Assembly (NCBI GenBank): GCA_000708835.1
Contig: DF237149.1
Span: 62,001 to 126,000 of the forward strand
Origin: Klebsormidium nitens
Taxonomy: Eukaryota > Streptophyta > Klebsormidiophyceae > Klebsormidiales > Klebsormidiaceae
Reading direction: 5' to 3'
DNA length: 64,000 bases
A program made the translations under genes and the position numbers. Of the stretch, positions 11,203 to 23,469 are shown piece after piece. The notes under the pieces were generated by a model. That model saw only the letters and a list, made by a program, of their open reading frames with translations. It did not search any database and was not told the DNA's origin. Numbering within the stretch: position 1 is the stretch's first letter; every line of letters starts with the position of its first letter.

Positions 11203-12528
11203 ATTCGTTTTTATAACCTTGGAGTGCGACGTCACACCAAGTTGCGTCTTTGTGCCCAAGCGAGAAATGTGACGTCGAATTAGCTTGAACTTGATCAGTC
11301 AAAGACTTTCTGCTCAATCACCAGCTGAGGATCCAAGTGCTTGGTGTTTCATTCCAAAATCGGTGCATTCCATACACTAGGTCCCTCTGAAGCTGGTGAC
11401 AGTCCGCTAATACGCAATGCTGAGCTACTGCAAAGTAATGCTCATTGGTCCAATTTGAGAGACAAGTTTAGCGACCGAACTGACAGGCGATCAGCTTGAT
11501 CGCTCAGGCCACCTCTTCCATCACTTTCAAACAGAGGATCTACCGCTCCAGACCGAAGGCGTTAGCCCGCCAAGGTTGCAGCGACGCCCCGATTTGACTT
11601 CACGCTTCCACCCCTTGCGAGCTCGCAACCCGAAGAGCACACGTCACACTCGTTAAAATCTGCAACGACCCACTGGGACGACTTTTTTGAACCTACGTTT
11701 CACGTATCTAGGTGGCCCTTTTAGGAATGAGATCCGAAGGGGACGGTACCTTTTGAGGTCCCCTGGCCAGCTGACTACTTCTACAGAAATGTCTTTCATT
11801 CCTATTAAGGGAAGCGAGCCTAGATTCTTAGGAGCGAGCTCAGAGTCAGGACAAAGTAGCAGGACAAAGTAGTAGGACTTGTCTTGAGTTACCCACACCA
11901 ACGTGCGACTAGATCACTAGGAGGCGATGCTGCCATGACAAGCGGCGCCGATCGCCTGTAATCATGGATCTGAGGAATGGATCTCGGAATTCAGGCAAAC
12001 AACCTTGGCCGTACGGAGCTCGTACGGCTCAGGTCATGCCGCGACATTTGGCACGTGAGAAGCTTGGCCTCTGACAGGTGTCGAGTCGCCGCTCCACAAT
12101 TATGGACGCGATCCTCTGATTGCGGAAATCAATAATGCACACACATGTTTAGCAACCCCGGTCTTGATCTACCGGGCCCAAGGTAAATTCGCAAACCTAA
12201 CACATTGTGACCGGGGGACAATTGATCTACGAATCACGAGGTTCGGAATCAGGAGTAGATCGACCGGGCACGTGGATTTTAAGGGCCTTGGGGTTATGCA
12301 GAGGTCGGTGAGTGCTTCCGGGAAGCTTCGGCAGATTCGGAGTAGGATCTCGGTAGCGTGGGGAGTAGGTACGTCATGACTCGTACCAACGTACGGTTTT
12401 AAGGAGCAAAATAAATCAGGACTCAGGACATGTGACCTAGCTAGATACGTACAGTGTACACCCTTACCCAAGCGTGTTAATTGGCTCCCTCCAGTCATAA
12501 AACAAGGTACAACAGAGTTGCAAACCGT
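11203..12528. other. Intergenic stretch upstream of AMT
   Basis: It holds the presumed 5' flank of the AMT gene. No exon, RNA gene or element could be supported. Small open frames here lack family resemblance and the GC-rich codon pattern of the recognised exons. Confidence 0.5.
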
Positions 12529-12559
12529 TTAAAATGCCAGTTCACACCGCGCGCCAACG

Positions 12560-12796
12560 TCAATCGGCGTTCGTGGAAAGGAACTTTTCAAGCTCAACGT
12601 CAATCGGGCCTCGGCTGCGAAAGAAAGAAGGGAAGCTAGTCGGCAGATGACAGCCGCGCAGAACACCTCCCCAGCAGAACACCTTGAGCGGAGAGAATCC
12701 GATCCCCGATGCGATGCCGAAAGGGCCCCACTCAAGGTCTGGAATCTCGGCCGGTTCAAGTAGCAATCTGTCCTCAGCTGCGTGCATGCGGCCCAC
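12560..12796 (-). CDS. Possible isolated exon, unrecognised
   Basis: The minus strand carries an open stretch with a composition like the real exons here, containing the segment EIPDLEWGPFGIASG and a hydrophobic run, with a possible donor after SPLK. I found neither neighbouring exons nor a family. It may be part of an unrecognised gene or a gene remnant. Confidence 0.25.
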   Translation of the reverse strand: MGRMHAAEDRLLLEPAEIPDLEWGPFGIASGIGFSPLKVFCWGGVLRGCHLPTSFPSFFRSRGPIDVELEKFLSTNAD

Positions 12797-12799
12797 ATT

Positions 12800-14299
12800 T
12801 CGGATGTGGAGCGGTTCACAGCAAGCGCGCTATCTTTGTTCATGAATCAGTATAACCAAAGCCGTTCATCGTATTCTGAGGCACCATTTCAGGACGACTC
12901 GGACCGCTGCATGTTGTCAAAGCCTTCGCATTTATGCGAGAAAATAGTAGATTTGGCGAGAAAGATTCTCTTGTTTTGCCAGGGCTTTGGGCTGGATTTC
13001 GTCCGCAGATCCTAGGCATGAGTGTGTGACGTCCTGTGATGCGCAGATAGTAAGGGCGCCAGCCATGTCGGCAGTCACATTCCTTATACAAGGGCCACGT
13101 ATAGGTCTCCGGAGCTGCTTCCGTTTGAACAATAATGGCCATCATCATTTGGGGTCTATGGAGCTGAAACTTGAAAGAGGAATGAACCTTAGAAGCGAAA
13201 TGGATGCATATCACTTGTGTAGCTAGCTCGGACTAGCTAAGCTGGATATTAGGGCAGCTCGAGAGTCGATGGAGTTTGGGGAGATCGCAATGCACACCAA
13301 CTTCTAAAATCTCTGCCTTTGATCAACAAGGTTGGGGACTCAACCTATCACCACAGCAGAAGAGCAGCTGTCGACAGGTGTGGCTTGCATTGTGTGACCA
13401 AAAATCCCTACAAAGAGTCTACAGATTAAGGGTCAATGCGACAACAGAGCGTCGAAAGTCTCTGGTGTGGAGGGTTCAAAACCTAGGTGCATCTGCGAAA
13501 GTGTGTCGAAGTCTGACCGCTACAGCAGCTACCTGCTTCTCCAAAACGAGGTGGGCAATTGGAGTGCCCAATTTTACCCTGTCTTGCCAGTGCATCACCT
13601 CAACAATGCTGAGGTTGCTTCACTTCAGATCAGAACTAATTGTGGTCAGATTGCCACCTACATTCACCACCATGTTTGATAGCCGAGTAGGATTCCAGAG
13701 TCCTTTCTCGTGGACAGTGCGATGCGGTAAGAGAAGGTTAACCATATGATGGGGAGTTGTTGAGGCAGTCTGATCAGCCGGCTTTACCATACTTGTCCAG
13801 AGGAATCCCTTTTTTCCTCAAACCAACGTAATTCCGTAAGACTCCTCTCCTGCCACTGACATTGTTGTTGCTTCTGAGCTCATTATTGCAGCCAGAGTTG
13901 AGGTAGTTGCTTGCACCGTTCGTGATGGCAATGTCTGCTGGTCTCCTCTAGCTCCCAAAATGGCCAAGGAATGCACTAGCAACCATCAAATGCTTCTGAC
14001 AAGTCCACAGCGGAGACCTCTGTTGTTTGAACACCACCTTCCTGAGGTTGTGCTTAAGAGATGAGTTGCTTAATTCCCAACATAAACACTCAGAAAGGCG
14101 ACCTCTGACATTCCAGAAGGTATGGTGGTCTTTCATCTTTTGGTGGCAGCAGACATTGGAAAGTTCTAAAAGTGGTGCTTGGCATTCGGCGAGTTGTAAG
14201 CACTTGCCTTTCAAAGCTCCTTCCTTCCTGACCACACAGTCTCTTCCCTCTGCAGGCACACTGTAAATCCAAGTCGTCACCGCTCATCACCTTTGCACT
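12800..14299. other. Stretch without a supported gene
   Basis: Short open frames occur on both strands, but none shows a family motif or a chain of phase-compatible exons. It probably contains the promoter and 5' UTR of the universal stress protein gene that begins at 14300. Confidence 0.5.
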
Positions 14300-17200
14300 T
14301 TGGAAATTGAGCATTTAACTGCTTCAGAAGAAGTTATTTTCAACGGATCCGTGATGGAACAAAGCACTGGATGTTCAGAATATGCGGAGTGTAAGCGTGT
14401 TCTTTTGGCTGTGGATGAATCACCACAGAGCCGGGGGGCAGTCGTATGGGCGGCCCGCAGCTTGATCAGACCTGAGGATGAAGTGCTCATCTTTCATGCG
14501 ATCAAGGCTCTTGAGGAGGTCAAAACGCCAGGTAAGCAGAAAGCCACCACCCCGCTTCTAGAAGAGCTTGTTTTTCAGCTTGTTCGGTGGAGATCGCCTC
14601 CGATAACCTTGCCAAGGCAGCTTGATCAGAAGGACAAGGTACCATTCCGAATCAAGGGCATTGACAACGCCAAAGCTTGTTCCCGAGAACTTTCCGAGTT
14701 CTCAAAAGTAGAGTGCACCAGGTAGTTGTGGAAGTGCAGAAAGTGTGGCACTTCTGAGGCTTTTTTGCTCTTCATTGTTGCTTGCTGAATGTTTTGAAAA
14801 GGCACAAAATCGTGCTCAATGCTTCAGCCCTGCCAACACGGTAGCATTCTGCCGTATGAAGAGTCGAGAATAAACTGTGGCTACTTAGCTATCTGACTAC
14901 TTTTCCCAGAATAATCTCTGATCCCGGAAGCTGAAGCAAGTCTCAAACCCAGGGCACACCTGATCAGCAGCTTATGTGTCCATACCAAGAATCTAACACC
15001 CTGAAACTATGTTGTACCTTTTGCTCATCTAGAGCACCTCTGAGTTTCACATCATGTGATCTTTCATGAGTGTGGTCCTTATAACAAGTCCGTTGGATGC
15101 TTCGTACCGGTGATTGAGCACGACTTTCAAGTCCAGTCTTTCTGGAAGCGCTGTTTGCATATGTGTTCCTTTCCAATACTGCAGAGCTCAATTTCTCACA
15201 TGGCAATGTTCTGTACTTTGGTCTTTGTGTACTGGATTCAGGTTCTCTAGCATTCTTCGAACCACTTGGGGATGGGGGCAGGTATTCTGGACTTTGTCAG
15301 ATGTGAAACTTAAAACAACTGAAATGTAGCACGTCAGAGAGCTACATGAGATGTGGGGCGGTCCTTACTGGTCAGACAAGGTGGGACGCTCTACATCCCC
15401 CTTAACCTTTCTGCTCACAGCGCTGTCAAAAAGGTGATTGCAGCTTCTCTTCTTTCTGTTGCAGCAAAAGCGATTCCGTTTCACAGGGCCTTGCCAAACG
15501 TCAAGAAGAGCCTCCGCTTCGACGCAACTGAGAAGGCGACCAAGATGGTCAACGTGCACGCTTCCTTCTGCGAGAAGCATCTGGTAAGCTGACCCCTGAA
15601 AGCAAGTATTATTTGGTGTGAGAATCTTGACCTCCTATTTTACGCAGGGTTCTATTGCTTACCCCTAACTTCCCAGCTCATCACAGATCGCTTTGCAAAA
15701 CGCATGCTTGAGGTTGCTGTACGTTTTTGATTACCCTGCCAGCTGAACAGTTTTTGCACATCTTATATCAGCCTTATGAATCCGATAAAAACGTAGCCTC
15801 TTGCTAGAAAAGAATATTTTGAAAACGACGACACGAGTAATGGAGCACGTCAAAAGATTGCTTCGTAGGAATCGTTGTGGATACTGCTAGTCGACGCTTT
15901 TTGGGAGTTACAATTGCCAGAACAACGCTTCAAATTGAGAAAAGGGGTTCACGAAGCATCCGAAAGAGATATCGTATCTCAGCAAAGACAAGTGCTATCA
16001 CATGCCTAAGACATTCCGATATTCCCGCTAAGATTCTCAGCTTCGGCCAACCATGCACCAGGTTCGACGTCTGCCTCAAGTCAGCCTCCTGCAGAAGCTT
16101 TCAGAAAGCGGCGCCTTTTCCGCTCGATGCGAAGTTTTGTAGCAGTGAACACTAGCTCATTGCTGCATGTTGGCAGCAATTGATGAACTTGTGACGTGTA
16201 GACTGATAGTTGGTACAATTTCCGTTCTGCAGATCACGGCGCGGACCGAGGTGGCATGGGCGGAGCGGCGCAAAGCAATCCTTCAGAAAGTGGAAGACTT
16301 CGGGGCGACCCACCTGATAATGGGCTCAGGAAGGCAGGGCCGCCGCTTGGGGTCAGTGTCAACCCTTTCTCAAACATGACTTTAGGCTCGAAGAGCAGCA
16401 TGTGGTGCAGACACTTAACCTGTCTCTGTGCACTGCTTCTTCGTAAAATCATTCTATCGTCGAAGATCGGTAAGCGCGTCTATCCAAATATGTGCCGACT
16501 TTGTTGCGCTGCTTTCGCTGGGGGTAAAGTAGCCGGGGGTTCGTGTGCGCACAGAGCAGCGACAAGACGCAGTTAGAGCAAGAGCCGGGTCTTTCAACGC
16601 TCCTCTGACGAAAAAGCAGACGGAATGCCTAACAGCCGAAGCCTTTGTTTAGAGGCTTCTCGAGCTCGATTGCGGAGTACAAGAAGGTGCCTTCTGGAAA
16701 CGAACAAAGAGAAGAGCTCGATCGTGCAAGACTTAAACGGAAACTAGATGAGGTATGAACTGTTGTCGCGCTCTCTCCAGTTTGTTCTGCAAGGATAGCT
16801 TGTCAGAGGGCACAGTGCGCGAGGCCAAGTGCGGGTAGAAAAGACAAACAACAGAGGAGTGGAAAAGCATCCAACTTGAACAACAAAGGAAAGAGCGAGC
16901 TTGAAAGGAAAGAAGAGCAAAAATTTACCGACCTTCAGCCGCTTTCTCTGCACTCTGTTTCGCAAGGAGGGTCTCTCGGATGGCACAGTGCGCGAGGTTA
17001 AGGGCGCAATAGCAAAAGCGAACAGCAGAGATAAGCGAGCGGATGAAAGCCCAAGAGAAGTTGCTGATTGTCGCGCTTTCTCTGCAGTCTATTCCGCAAG
17101 GAGGGTCTCTCGGAGGGCATAGTGCGCGAGGCCAAGTGCGCGGTGTTTCTTGTGGACAAGGCGGGGCACCTCGTCTCGCGCAGCTCGTACAATTCGGACG

Positions 17201-19266
17201 GCAAAAGCGGGTCCAAGCGCCACATGTCCGCGGCGGCCGCGCGTGCGATCGAGAATGCGCTCTTTGAGAGCATCCCAGAGTGAGCGCCAGTCGTAAGATC
17301 TCTTTGAGCTATTCTCGACTCGAAAATTGAAGTGAAAGTTCTGGATGCGCGTTCGCTTTAAGAATGCGCTCTCTTGAGAGTCTCCCCTGAAGGAGCTTGG
17401 AAAAAGAGCGTCTCCCCTGAAGGAACTTGGAATTTGACGTCTCTCTTCAGCGTTCTTGGAATGGGAACACCGTTTTGGGACACTGGCACTGACGAACTGA
17501 GCCGAATTCGGCCCTTCACATTTTCACGTTGGTGCTTTTCGAAAACCATGTGCAGCGAGTGACTGCGACCGCGAATTTCCAATCAGGAGTGCATGATAGG
17601 AAAAGGTTATGACATCCAAAAGGCCCCTTCTACAACACAGTTCTCGCATTAAAATGAGCCTTATCGTATAAAGAAAATCCAGTTTTCAGCCAAACACTCT
17701 GGCAAACGATCTTAGACTGGCACGCATGATGCGAACGGCAGATGCTTTCAATCAGAAAACCACAAAATTCGTCAAATTTGTTACGCGGCTTTTTATCATT
17801 GAAAGAAGAACTTTAAGATGAGCTCTCTCGTGCAGTCTCCCGAGTCCCGGCCCCCCGCTCAGCCATACCACAAGCTCCGACTCCTCCGGCAACCGGGATA
17901 CTGAAAGCGACCACGTGGCAATCCCCGACAGCCCCCTGTCCACCAGCTCCGGGGGCACCCCCCGGGGCAGAACTGTCACTTCCACACGGGGAGGTCTCCG
18001 GCGAGTTGCCTCCTCAAATTCCCCCTTGTCCAATCTGGGGGGGTCGCCGCGCTCGGGGGGTTCCCCCAAGAGAAGCCAAAACGGGTCACCGAAGTCGATC
18101 CTCGCCAAGCAACCGAGCATCGAAACACCCCCCCGGCTGTCCAGCCTTTCCATACCCCCCCGCACCGAGCGGCGCGACCTGATCCCCGAGTCGGACGGGA
18201 GCTTCCTCTTCGGGCTGCGTCGTGTGACGTCACTGGATGACGTGCCGGCGGCCGCAAGGATCAGGAGACTCGCGCTGCACGTCGGCGGCAGCGCGAAAGA
18301 GCGGAGCGTTCACCCCCTGACGCGGGCTGACGGCAGGATGGCGTCAGCGGAGGGCGGCTCGCGGGCGGGAGACGTCAGGGCCACGTCAGCGGACGACGGC
18401 GAACTAGAGCGGCTGCGCGCGCAGGTGGCGGAGCTGGAGCTGATGAGCGCGCTGCGGGAGAACGTGGCGCGGCAGTACGCGGCGCGGCTGGAGGTCACGC
18501 GCTCCGAGGCGGACGCCATGACCTGGTGGGTTAACATAGCAGACCTGGTAGATTAACGCTCAGAGCTGGGTTACCTTGCCAGACCTGGTGGGTTACCAGT
18601 TCGGATTTGGTGGGTTGACTCTTCAGACCTGGTGGGTCTCCATCTGAGACCTCGTGGGTAACCGTTTCAGACCTAGTGGGTTACTATTTCAGCACTGGTG
18701 GGTCAGCTTTCAGACCGGTGGGTTAACATTCTCGACCCCGTGAATCAACAAAAAGAGTGCAAAAACCTGGAGCACTCGTTGTGCACGAGCTCGACACCTT
18801 GAAAGAATCCATTAATCCCGAAAGTTTCGACAAGCCGAAGATCATGGCGCGGCTAGAGGTCACGCGCTCCGAGGCCGACGCCATGACCTGGTAAGCAGCA
18901 ACTTCGTCGGGATTCCGACCCATCAGGTTTCTGAGGAGTAATGGTTCCTTATCAATAAAGGCTTCAAATCGTCAGCCTAAAACAAGGCATTTGCCGGCAG
19001 CTCGTGGCAGTGCCGGAGGTCCCGCGCACAAGGCCGACGCTTGAACTCCAGTTGCGCCGCATTCCTGTCCTGACAAGTACTATCAGTCGTAATTACAAGC
19101 CACTCTCATCCCCTCATTCCGCTCATCTTGCAGGAAGCTAGCGGACGAGTCTCGGCGGCGGAAAGCGGCGGAGCGGACCGCCAGCCAGCTGGTAACTATC
19201 CTCGGCAGCACCGCCCCCGACAAAGTCGTCGAGGTCCTCAACGGAACTCCGCCAAACGGCACCTGA
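14300..19266 (+). CDS. Universal stress protein domain with Ser-rich and coiled-coil tail
   Basis: USP (UspA) fold, a nucleotide-binding alpha/beta domain. Exons: 14300-14531, 15465-15583, 16233-16351, 17088-17279, 17836-18525 and 19134-19266. They total 1485 nt, or 494 residues, and phases 1-0-2-2-2 all match. Motifs: CKRVLLAVDESPQSRGAVVWAARSL (strand 1 and helix 1, split here as read from 14384), THLIMGSGRQGRRLG (Walker-like loop) and EGIVREAKCAVFLV (last strand). The exon at 17836 adds a Ser/Pro-rich disordered region, then a heptad-like stretch (ELERLRAQVAELELM). A second in-frame ATG at 14354 would shorten the N-terminus by 18 residues. A stop lies immediately after the exon ending at 17279 (TGA 17281-17283), but AGA-GTGAGC is a strong donor and joins the next exon in phase. 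If it is not used, the product is a short USP only. In plants, similar USP plus coiled-coil N-termini occur on receptor-like kinases; no kinase is seen here. Confidence 0.75.
16766..17150 (+). repeat. Three tandem copies of the USP exon 4 5' edge
   Basis: The acceptor plus the first codons of the exon at 17088 recur at about 16766-16837 and 16940-17010. Older copies carry stops soon after the EGxVRE-like segment, so they cannot serve as full exons but do present competing acceptors. Confidence 0.85.
17250..17432 (+). repeat. Copies of the USP exon 4 3' edge
   Basis: The exon end around GAATGCGCTC...GAGAG (17253-17280) recurs near 17361-17390. A short piece (GTCTCCCCTGAAGGA) is repeated again near 17409. 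Confidence 0.6.
18515..18735 (+). repeat. Donor-site minisatellite after the coiled-coil exon
   Basis: The junction ACCTG/GTGGGTTA at 18521-18533 is repeated roughly eight times with 20-35 bp spacing (consensus CAGACCTGGTGGGTTA). Many copies keep a GT, so the intron starts with a string of possible donors. Confidence 0.8.
18841..18897 (+). repeat. Duplicate of the coiled-coil exon 3' end with a stronger donor
   Basis: About 50 bp of exon end (GGCGCGGCT..GCCATGACCTG) reappears here with one or two changes, followed by GTAAGC. That is a better donor than the original GTGGGT. Confidence 0.85.
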
Positions 19267-20922
19267 ACGGAAAAGGGCGTTCGCAGAAGCAGCAGCAAAT
19301 CAGCTGGTAAGCAGCGGCGGGAACATATCTGAGACTGTTCAGTCATCATTTCATGACAGTCTCCTTGCCGGCTGCTACGTCACCTATCAGTCACGTCTCC
19401 GTAGCTGTGGGCTGTTTGCTCTAATTTCGAGTGCTCGAACGGGCTCATGAATCCCGATGTGAGCTTTTACAACACGCCCTCGACTTCTTTTCGAATCTGC
19501 TGCAGATTCATTGACAAACATCGGTCTGTCAATGCAAGTGTTATTGTCAGGTCATGAAAAGGAATCTCGACGTCAACGACTGTCGTACCTTGCAGGATAG
19601 CCCTTCATCACAGGCAGCAGAACGCCGGCGCGCTTTGCTGTGAGCGATTGTAAAGTTCCCAGTATACATTCTTTCAAACGCCCAATTGGAACCCCATTGA
19701 GCTTATACGGTGCGCGTATTAAAGTGAATGATACGAGTATGGGTCCCCGGGGATGTCGCGTTAGCTTGCTAAGGAGGGCCGATCTACTAGCTGGCCCAAG
19801 TCGCTTCCTTTTGTACTATTTTCTACTCGTCTCTGCTAAAAAGGGTTTGTATATTCAGGGGGCCTGCCACCCTAGCGGGGAGATGGCATGCTAGGCAGTC
19901 AGTTATTGGCACGATAAAGGGCTGCAAGTTAAGGCACTACACTGCGTTCCAAGAAGTACACGCTACGTTGGCCGGACGTCGGATAGATGGTGGTTCAGAT
20001 GATAAGATAACCCGTTAGTGCAGGTGTTGTGTCCGGCCGGTGCACTCGATATGACAGGGAAAGCTCGAAGTGTCTAAAAGACACTGATGATGAACAGTCG
20101 CTTGTCGACCATTGATTATAAGAGCGCATATTGCTTGAAGCACTCGATCGCACACTCCAATCAAATCCTCATGTTCATGATCAAAGCGCCGATCGAAGTC
20201 CTATAACAGCCACTTGCAGCATGATTTACAGAAGTTCGTTAATTGTACGCGCGCGCCCGGCAGTGCCACGTGCATGTTCACTTTGCCAACGGAGCTGAAC
20301 GAAGCGCATGCGTCAGAAAGAACTGCCGCGGTCCTACAAAGTAGGGCGCGGCAGGATAGGAGCTTTCAATATGTTTATAAACAGGCTCGTCACATGTGCA
20401 CAGCCACATCGTTCTCGTTTATATCATCAAAGCTTTCCTGGAGCTCGAGACGTCGATCATGTGGCAGCAGCGCACGGGCCTAGTCGGATCAAGGGAGTAG
20501 CTCTTTGAAAGCGAGGACATATCCATCTTTTATTAACTAGCTCAGAGGCATGCGGCGCATGCAAGGGCTACACGTGCCGATGAAAAGCAAGTCAGGCGCG
20601 GTGTCCGGCCGGCACGGTTCAACACTTTTGTTGGTCAGCTAAGTAAGGCATGGCTAGGGCGTCCGAGACTGCGCGAGCAGATCACTATTGCAAGTGCAGT
20701 TAAGTAGCTCACGCAACAAGGCCCGCAGCGACTCTGTTAGAATCTCATGTCAGCGATAGCTGCCTGCCATCGAATTAAGCAGATTCCGGGATTTGAAGAG
20801 GTGCCGCCAGAAGGAATCTGAACCCGGTGCCCCTGTTGAGCGACAGCTTTGTAAATTTGCCCTGTCATCTGATTGGTACTGTGACTGATCAGGTACTAGA
20901 CCGAGTCAAACTGCCACTAGTG
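19267..20922. other. Intergenic stretch between the USP and PTH2 genes
   Basis: No supported gene, RNA or repeat family. Both genes point their 3' ends into it (convergent). Confidence 0.5.
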
Positions 20923-23294
20923 TCATGACATCAGCTTGAGATGCCCCGTGACGGCGTCAACCACCGACTTCGGCCCTGCAAGAGCAATCAACAAAGCGTC
21001 GACTTCCAGGCGGAGAACTGGAGTTAGACAGAGCATTTGCGGCCTCAAAGGAGAAGCGGTCTCTGGAAAAACCGAGAGAAACAGACGGACTGCCCACAGG
21101 AGAGGAAATGTTTTTCGAGTCATCCTGAGCCATGTGGTATGCTACTGAAGACTCGTAGATTGTCGGAACAAATGCAAGACGATTATTGGGATTGTGTATG
21201 AGTACACTTCCTTCATTCATTCCCTGTCGTTCTATGCACGTGCTCAGTATCCAATTGCGTCAACGACTTGAATTTACACCTACGAACCGGCGCTCAATCG
21301 GCTCACTAACCATGTTCGTCCGATGTGTTCTAGACCAATCAGGTAGCAACACGTGGCACTCACCTGGCCCCACAGCCAGGACGGTTTTGGATCCGGCCGC
21401 CACTTGCGTCCGCCCTGCGTCCGTGATGACGTGCGTCGGCAGGCCCGCCCGGGAGGCCTTCCCTTCAAGTTGGCCCCTAACGGAACGGAAAGCGGAATGA
21501 TCTCAGCGGACGGAACGGAAAGCCGCGACTTAAAACCAGACAGGTTGAGTTAAAAGCACTGATCCAGGGTTTTGGTATCGAAGCTGGGGTGGTCTTAGGA
21601 GAGGGGGCAGGTTCGAATGCAAGGCCAGATTCTTTTCCGTCTGCTGGCCGCTTTCGAGCGGAACGGCTGATGGGCGGAAGCTTTCATGTTCGGAGGAATG
21701 CCTGTCCTGAACAATTGCAGCCAAAATCAGAAAAGGAAGCGAGTTGAGGGAGTTGTTTGAAAGGATGACGTGTTTTTCGGCCACGCTTAAACGTTTCTGG
21801 TAGCGTACAATGGCCCTGAGCCGCCAGGTAACAAGAACCATTCAGCAGAGACGGCAGCTTTTCGACCTGGCACAGAAGCGAGACTTGAACGAACATCAGT
21901 TCGCTACGACCTGCGGAAGGAGGGGAAAGAAATACAGAAACAGAACGCAGGAAATCCGAACTAGACAGAAAACTCAAGGGTAAAGCGCACGGAGACGACG
22001 ATTGCTGGCGAGTAAGAAGTTCAGAAAAGAAGACATGAAACAAGGGGAAGAATCTAACATCCCAGAACGATGTAAAAGTGCACGCGCTCACATTTCCCGC
22101 ATGTCTTTACAGAGCACGACGATTTTGGGCTGTCCGCAGGCCTCCCACTTGCTGAGAAGCGCCCGGTTCTGCCGCTGGAGGTCGTGGTACGTACCGACGG
22201 CCGCGTCTGCGGTGGCATCACGCAACGAGTAAGCGGTGAAATGTCTAGACTTGACCTGAGACCGAATCAAGCTGCGCCACCTGGCAGGTTATGACCTGCA
22301 CATGCAAGCTTAAAGTAGAAACTCCTTCAGCTTGTGCAGATCCGTTTCGGAATGAATTTGAAAAGAGGCATCGCTGACGCCCTTGCTCTTCTTGGCTGTC
22401 CTCACTTGCGCCACTCTTTGTAGACTGGCGCACCTAGTTTGGAAGGGGTTTGAATGGGCAAACCCGAAATTCATTTTGGGCCCTATCTGATTCAGTCTGC
22501 GGCCGCATGCCTGCGTGTGTGACATGCGTCGCGCGCGGCTCGCCTCCTGATGGTACTCTGAACATGGAAGCTGAGGCGCTTGCGCGGCCTGCAGACTGGC
22601 TTCACAGAGATGCAAGTAGAACTCGAAGTTTGCCCGTCCGACAAAACGGACGCGCGAGTCTTGATACTTGAAAAAGAAGAAAGGGAAGCTCTCACGTGAG
22701 CACTGCGCTGCGATCTTGCCACCACCCATCTTCAGATCTTGTCGAACAACCAACACCTGCAAGAAGGTGACATCATGCAGGCATCAGCTATCTGGCAAGA
22801 ACGGATGAAAGCTTGTCTTTGAGTAGCGTGAATTCACGCAGAGCACGCAAAAATCTAAGGATGAGCGGTTCTTACTTTGCAAACGTGAGAGTGAGTGATT
22901 GATATAACCTGGAAATACTTTTTGGGTTTTGAGGGAACATGGAATAGAAAAAAAGGACGAGCTTGTCAACGAAGTGACTGCAAACACAGGCAACAACAGT
23001 AAGCTCGGATTCGTTTCGGATTCTCAATCAGCTGCGCGACGGAAGGCCCACCATTTTCATCTCTTGCCCATCGCTTGCGAACGTTGCTGGCAGAGCTGCG
23101 TTCGACGGCCCCGACTTTTGCACCACGCCCTTCGGAAGGTCCGCTCTTCGAGGCAACGGCTTTCTGCCCTTTCTCTTCCCCCCGTTTTCCGATGCGGAAT
23201 CTTCCGGCCCTTCGTCAGACGCCCGACTTTGGTGGGCGTGGAGCCGAGATAGCAGCCAGCCAATCATGAGGCCAGGGAGAAAGTGGGTGATCAT
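20923..23294 (-). CDS. PTH2: Peptidyl-tRNA hydrolase 2, membrane-anchored
   Basis: PTH2 (Bit1/Pth2 family) releases stalled peptidyl-tRNA by cleaving the ester bond. Exons: 23052-23294, 22696-22756, 22092-22206, 21364-21476 and 20923-20975, giving 585 nt and 194 residues; phases 0-1-2-1 all fit. Near the N-terminus is a hydrophobic segment (FLPGLMIGWLL) that resembles the membrane anchor of eukaryotic PTH2, then a basic, Ser-rich linker. The catalytic domain shows VLVVRQDLKMGGGKIAAQCSH, WEACGQPKIVV, GLPTHVITDAGRTQVAAGS, TVLAVGPGP and VTGHLKLM at the end. These are the hallmark Lys, His and Asp-containing motifs, all present. An upstream in-frame ATG at 23468 would add 58 residues, but that sequence looks like a decayed copy of the start region, so ATG 23294 is preferred. 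Confidence 0.92.
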
Positions 23295-23460
23295 TGGAGG
23301 GGGCTTCTCCTTTTGTGGCTGCAAGGAATGGATGTTGAGTTGAGTTGAGTTGGATGAACAGATTTTGTTCGCAGGAGTTGAGGACATTGGGTAGGGGTTT
23401 GGCAGCCGTGGGCCAAGGTAACCAGTGCGTAACCATTGGAGGGGGTTTTCTTCCATGGCC
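23270..23460. repeat. Duplicated start-codon region of PTH2
   Basis: The block CCTCCAATG..CACT at the real start (ATG at 23294) recurs about 140 bp upstream (ATG near 23436, reading MVTHWLPWP versus MITHFLPGL). This shows the edge-duplication pattern also affects 5' leaders. Confidence 0.7.
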
Positions 23461-23469
23461 ATCAGCATT

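Noticed and set aside
12840-13214. Minus-strand open frame next to the possible isolated exon
   Set aside because: No motif, no phase-compatible junction to the 12560-12796 segment, and weak coding composition.
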